Shown here one piece after another: positions 5,861 through 8,739 of a DNA stretch of 8,739 bases. The stretch is taken from positions 1-8,739 of the forward strand of contig JAUZEU010000129.1 of assembly GCA_030838885.1 (NCBI GenBank), written 5' to 3'. Made by a program: the position numbers and the translations under genes. The notes below the pieces were generated by a model. It saw only the letters and a list, made by a program, of their open reading frames with translations. It was not told where the DNA came from and searched no databases. How positions within the stretch are numbered: position 1 is the first letter of the stretch; the number at the start of each line of letters is the position of its first letter. Origin of the DNA: Bryobacterales bacterium (GTDB lineage Bacteria > Acidobacteriota > Terriglobia > Bryobacterales > Bryobacteraceae).

Positions 5861-7597
5861 TTAGCTGAGCGCAAACTGAATGAGATCACCCATGGTACGG
5901 ATGTCGTAGCTCGGCATCCAGTTCGGATTGCGCCGGACATAGGAACTTCCGTCCGCATACAGCAGGCCGAGCAACGTTTCCGCAACAATGCGGCCGCCCA
6001 CCTGACCCAGATTAATTGGCTCGTCGTTTCCCTGCGATCCCTTTGACTTGGCGCGCTTGAACCAATCATATTGCGCTTCGGCGAGCACGTAATACCAGAG
6101 CGGTGCCTTTCCCCGGAACTCCTCGGAGATGTCCGTAAGCTTTTGGTTCTCTTCAAACGTGTCCAGAACGGCCTTGCCGACGCGCAGGTTCTCCTCTTCG
6201 ATTGGCTCGATGCCCATCAGTTCCGCTACCGCCTGGCCGCTCGGCAACCTCATAGCCAGGCCGCGCAGCAGGTTTCTCATCGCAAGGTTTGCCGGGTCCA
6301 TCTTCTCGTCGATGGGCGTCGACTGAAGCTGCTCGATCGTGAGCGGGGGCTTAAGCAGACCGGCCGGATTGCAGAACTCCGGCAGGAATCCGAGCGGATT
6401 CACGAGCGACGTGTCGATCTTGTAGGCGGGCTGCAGACGCTCGGCTCCTCCCTTCTGAATCGACCCGCTCGTGTTGAAGAACAGGCTCCAATCGATGGCC
6501 CACTGGGTCGGAAAGCTGTCGAATCCATTCAGACTGCGGTTCTGTACGCCCGCAAAGATGAAGAAGCGGCCCTGCATCCCGCGCCTGATCTCGTCCGGCG
6601 TCGCCTGTTTCGGATCGTCGCCGCCAACCAACTGGGTGTTAAGCCGGTAAATGGGCCGCACCATCGAGTGTCCGAACCGATATGCCGCGGCTGAGAACTC
6701 GATGGGCATGAACGGATCTTCACGCCACCTGTAGAACGCGAATTTGGGCTGATTTTCCCACGCAGGTTTCTTTGAGCCCAGCTCCGGGAGGATCTCGTGC
6801 ACCATGTCCGGGCCGCAAATGGTCGGCAGAAAATCGTTCACCACGATCCACTGGTAATGCCACCGGACGCGCGCCTGGACATCCTTGAAATCGGCATCCG
6901 GGTCCTCGTCGGCCAGCTTGTTATGAAACTGGAGCATGGCCGACTGCAACTGCGAGACGATCACATTCTCGTCGTTCCGCTTGTCTCCGATGATCGCCCG
7001 CTTGGGGATTTTGGTGCTTTCTTCGGGTGAAAGGGGCTCGCCCGTGTCCGCATTGAAGAGGTCCTCGTAACGGGGCAGATCGCGGGCCTTCGTTGGCTTT
7101 CCGTTTTGCGTCAGTTGCCGGCCGAGGCGAAACTTCTTCCCGACATACATGTACGGCTGATCTTCGGGACCCCGCCCGTAGAGACAATCGAGATCGAGAC
7201 GCGGCGTACGGAAATCGATCAGGGCATCGGGATCGTTGGCCCGCTGCAGACTGGAAGCCGGATCGAAAGTGATGTCGTGGTCGATGAACTGACCCAAATA
7301 GGTGTACCCTGCCGCGATTCCGGAGTTTTCCTCGTCGTCCTGAATCCGCCTTCCCTCTTCTTCAGCCGGTGCGGTCGGAAAGTTGGGGTTCTTTTCGTCG
7401 CGCTCCGGTTCGGAGATCATCGCGCTTCCCAGGTTGCGCAGCGCGTCGGTCGACCATTCAGCTGGCGGTAACGAACGGAACATCCTGCCGAAGCGGCCTT
7501 CAAACAGTTGCGAACGGGGTGAGAAATTGTCTCCACGAACCCCGCCGCCGTGTGCGGCCGGAACTCTCTTCCTGGCTGTGATTGCAGGATTTATCAT
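5861..7597 (-). CDS. Animal-type heme peroxidase (578 aa)
   Basis: The protein belongs to the peroxidase-cyclooxygenase superfamily (An_peroxidase), heme enzymes that use H2O2 to oxidise halides, thiocyanate or organic substrates. Key residues are visible: distal site 'LGQFIDHDIT' with Gln103, Asp106 and His107; calcium-loop region 'TPRLDLDCLYG' (131-141); catalytic Arg207 with Glu210 in 'GDKRNDEN' (205-211), matching Arg239 and Glu242 of myeloperoxidase; and proximal His310 in 'AAYRFGHSMVRP'. Asp106 and Glu210 could form the covalent heme esters known in mammalian enzymes. The residue matching myeloperoxidase Met243 is Asn211, so no sulfonium link is expected. The 'EGRFGRMFRSLPPAEW' stretch (33-48) is characteristic of bacterial members. 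No signal peptide is seen, so export would need another route. ATG 7597 follows GAGGG by four bases. It is the first gene of the minus-strand group and probably shares H2O2 chemistry with the genes downstream. Confidence 0.95.
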   Translation of the reverse strand: MINPAITARKRVPAAHGGGVRGDNFSPRSQLFEGRFGRMFRSLPPAEWSTDALRNLGSAMISEPERDEKNPNFPTAPAEEEGRRIQDDEENSGIAAGYTYLGQFIDHDITFDPASSLQRANDPDALIDFRTPRLDLDCLYGRGPEDQPYMYVGKKFRLGRQLTQNGKPTKARDLPRYEDLFNADTGEPLSPEESTKIPKRAIIGDKRNDENVIVSQLQSAMLQFHNKLADEDPDADFKDVQARVRWHYQWIVVNDFLPTICGPDMVHEILPELGSKKPAWENQPKFAFYRWREDPFMPIEFSAAAYRFGHSMVRPIYRLNTQLVGGDDPKQATPDEIRRGMQGRFFIFAGVQNRSLNGFDSFPTQWAIDWSLFFNTSGSIQKGGAERLQPAYKIDTSLVNPLGFLPEFCNPAGLLKPPLTIEQLQSTPIDEKMDPANLAMRNLLRGLAMRLPSGQAVAELMGIEPIEEENLRVGKAVLDTFEENQKLTDISEEFRGKAPLWYYVLAEAQYDWFKRAKSKGSQGNDEPINLGQVGGRIVAETLLGLLYADGSSYVRRNPNWMPSYDIRTMGDLIQFALS

Positions 7598-7699
7598 TAT
7601 TCCCTCTTACTCGTGAGCTGTTCGGTCGGATCTGGCATCGAGCGCGGAAGTTCGAGCGCTGCGCACCAGCACCGTCTCTGGCATTTAACGAACTGCTCC

Positions 7700-7727
7700 A
7701 TAATATGGCAGTTGTGCCTGCAAGCAA
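7700..7727 (-). promoter_or_regulatory. Possible sigma70-type promoter for the peroxidase operon
   Basis: On the minus strand a TTGCTT element (7722-7727) is followed after 16 bases by TATTAT (7700-7705). The -10 is a close match to TATAAT and the -35 keeps TTG only. Transcription would start near 7693, leaving a leader of about 95 bases before the peroxidase ATG. The site lies in the AT-richest part of the region. This is a pattern match only. Confidence 0.35.
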
Positions 7728-7825
7728 ACCGAAATTTGATAGTCTTTTCGAATAAAAAGTCTTGAACCGCTCAATATTACAATCTTTGGCAAATGGGTAA
7801 CGGGAATCTTTCGACTATCGTGTCC

Positions 7826-7970
7826 GGTATGGCGCGCAAGTCGGTACGGGAAGCGATGCAAATCGCCGTGATCCCGGTTCGAGCCGTCATCTGCAGGTGC
7901 GGGCACATCTGAAGGGCACGGGTCGTTTAATGTTCCGTTCACATCCTTCCGTACCGACGGGATACCGCTG
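7826..7970. repeat. Long imperfect inverted repeat, possible MITE or RNA hairpin
   Basis: GTCGGTACGGGAAG (7840-7853) faces CTTCCGTACCGAC (7946-7958), complementary over 13 bases except for one extra G. The pairing can be extended outward by GGTAT/ATACC (near 7826 and 7962) and inward by GATG/CATC. The loop of roughly 90 bases has no reading frame. Such a layout fits a decayed miniature inverted-repeat element or a structured leader; no flanking target duplication was identified. Confidence 0.45.
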
Positions 7971-8188
7971 ATCTAAGTAAGTCGTCGCCTGCGCTCCACG
8001 TCCGTCATTCTGCTGCCAGGCTGACGATGCTACGGGCGTTGCAGCCTTTCCTAGCTATCCATTATTAGTTCTGGAGTTGTAAAGGTAGGTGCGTCGGAGC
8101 AGAAATAATCAATGGCGACACAACCCTCCTCGCCGGCAGCCGCCAACCAGCGAGGAAGCGGCGCAGGAAGCCGCCACTGAATGAAGCT

Positions 8189-8620
8189 ATGGGATCGGTC
8201 AGGACACACCTTAAGCGTTTCGCCACTTCAAAACACTTCCCCGAACTCAACATCAAATCCGGGGCCGCCGCCTTGCTCAACAACCCGCAAGTGGGAACTT
8301 TCAATCCGAACATCCTGCACGCCACGAAAGTTCTTCGGCACGGAAGCACTGAACACCGCACATTTAGGATCTCCATCGGTATGTCTATATTCCTCGCCTT
8401 TTGCCTCGCCATCTGTCTTTGCCTTCTTCTCACAAAAGGCAATCAGTACGCGAAATACTTCGGCGGTGGTGCCGCTGGCTTAGGCGGTGGTAGCGCCCTT
8501 GAAGCCCTGCGTCGCGTTTGGAAAGACTGGAGCCGCACAGATCTCCTGATCTTTCTCATTCCCGATATGACCGAGCCCCAACTCGCAGCCATCATCAACA
8601 AGCTGATCAAGAACCTCTAA
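8189..8620 (+). CDS. Membrane protein of unknown function (143 aa)
   Basis: ATG 8189 to TAA 8618-8620. I do not recognise a family with confidence. A basic soluble N-terminal part of about 60 residues is followed by one clear membrane segment, 'ISIGMSIFLAFCLAICLCLL' (61-80). Next come a glycine-rich, possibly membrane-associated stretch 'YFGGGAAGLGGGSALEAL' (90-107), a Trp/Arg-rich linker 'RRVWKDWSRTD', and an amphipathic C-terminal helix ending 'QLAAIINKLIKNL'. Codon use is GC-rich at third positions and protein-like throughout, which supports a real gene. The ribosome-binding site is weak (GAAG just upstream), and the frame stays open upstream to 8069 without a better start, so the true start is uncertain. 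A small membrane component of an immune-type or signalling system is conceivable, but nothing in the sequence proves it. Confidence 0.6.
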   Translation: MGSVRTHLKRFATSKHFPELNIKSGAAALLNNPQVGTFNPNILHATKVLRHGSTEHRTFRISIGMSIFLAFCLAICLCLLLTKGNQYAKYFGGGAAGLGGGSALEALRRVWKDWSRTDLLIFLIPDMTEPQLAAIINKLIKNL

Positions 8621-8664
8621 CGGCATAAAAGGTTTTCCCGCGGCCCGCCGAGTGCCTTATGCCG
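8621..8664 (+). terminator. Inverted repeat directly after the stop, possible terminator
   Basis: CGGCATAAAAGG (8621-8632) pairs with CCTTATGCCG (8655-8664) apart from a two-base bulge, around a GC-rich loop of about 22 bases. It begins immediately after TAA 8620. There is no run of T after the stem, so it is not a classic intrinsic terminator; it may protect the 3' end of the message or be a palindromic repeat. Confidence 0.35.
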
Positions 8665-8672
8665 GAGATGCT

Positions 8673-8739
8673 ATGCCAAAAAGGTTGATCCGATTAGAAC
8701 GCTGCCCGCGCGGCCGCGATGGCCACGGCTCGGCTAGGA
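8673..8739 (+). CDS. Possible start of a further gene, cut by the window edge
   Basis: ATG 8673 has GGAG (8664-8667) five bases upstream and the frame stays open to the end of the window for 22 codons (MPKRLIRLERCPRGRDGHGS...). The residues are arginine-rich and do not match anything I know. It may be the N terminus of a plus-strand gene or chance. Confidence 0.25.
   Translation, partial: MPKRLIRLERCPRGRDGHGSAR

Larger units (their letters stand above)
7598..8188. other. Intergenic region upstream of the peroxidase operon
   Basis: About 590 bases separate the divergently oriented peroxidase and the 143-residue membrane protein. Open frames on either strand here (such as 7685-7942 minus) have no domain signature and an unusual composition. 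The region contains an AT-richer part (about 7680-7800) suited to promoters, a long imperfect inverted repeat (about 7826-7970), and a 22-codon frame at 8112-8180 that I do not consider a gene. Confidence 0.5.

Noticed and set aside
7685..7942. Minus-strand open frame of 85 codons
   Set aside because: It lacks protein-like composition and overlaps the promoter candidate and the inverted repeat.
8112..8180. 22-codon frame ending just before the membrane protein
   Set aside because: Too short, low-complexity (Ala/Ser/Gly) and with a poorly placed ribosome-binding site; at most a leader peptide.
8065..8442. Minus-strand open frame of 125 codons
   Set aside because: It is antisense to the membrane protein, has a noisy Arg/Cys-rich composition and no domain signature.

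Overview
The window looks like a piece of a high-GC soil-type bacterial chromosome. The protein mix is a bacterial animal-type heme peroxidase, a FAD protein of the halogenase/LodB type, and worn mobile-element debris beside a tRNA-Ser remnant. This would suit Acidobacteriota (Solibacter-like) or a similar large-genome soil lineage, but that is inference from style, not from a phylogenetic marker.

Left part (1-2100). It opens with the 3' end of a VOC/glyoxalase-fold gene (1-255), then a 66-residue histidine/alanine-rich helical protein (335-535). Next comes a zone of gene debris: a 46-residue remnant of what looks like the N terminus of a nuclease-type protein (602-742), a serine recombinase that keeps only its catalytic N-terminal half (from 1012), and two copies of a tRNA-Ser 3' end (812-835 and 1580-1642). 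The second copy runs from the anticodon arm (anticodon CGA) to CCA but has no 5' half. This is typical of attachment-site scars left by elements that integrate into tRNA genes. Positions 1680-2100 hold no gene I can support.

Central part (2101-7597, minus strand). This is the substance of the window: an apparent operon transcribed from right to left. Its order is a 578-residue animal-type heme peroxidase with complete catalytic signatures, one or two very small reading frames (one resembling a single FG-GAP/VCBS repeat), a 760-residue protein, and a 336-residue FAD-dependent oxidoreductase. The last two overlap by ATGA. The 760-residue protein shows, in the same order, short motifs reminiscent of LodA-type cysteine-tryptophylquinone (CTQ) oxidases, and the flavoprotein resembles LodB, the maturation partner of LodA. 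The working hypothesis is a redox module: a self-modified quinoprotein oxidase matured by the flavoprotein and making H2O2, with the peroxidase consuming it. The peroxidase and flavoprotein calls are strong; the quinoprotein call is a hypothesis.

Right part (7598-8739). About 590 bases without a supported gene hold a possible promoter for the operon and an imperfect long inverted repeat (about 7826-7970). They are followed by a 143-residue plus-strand protein with one clear membrane segment, an inverted repeat after its stop, and the possible start of a further gene cut by the window edge.
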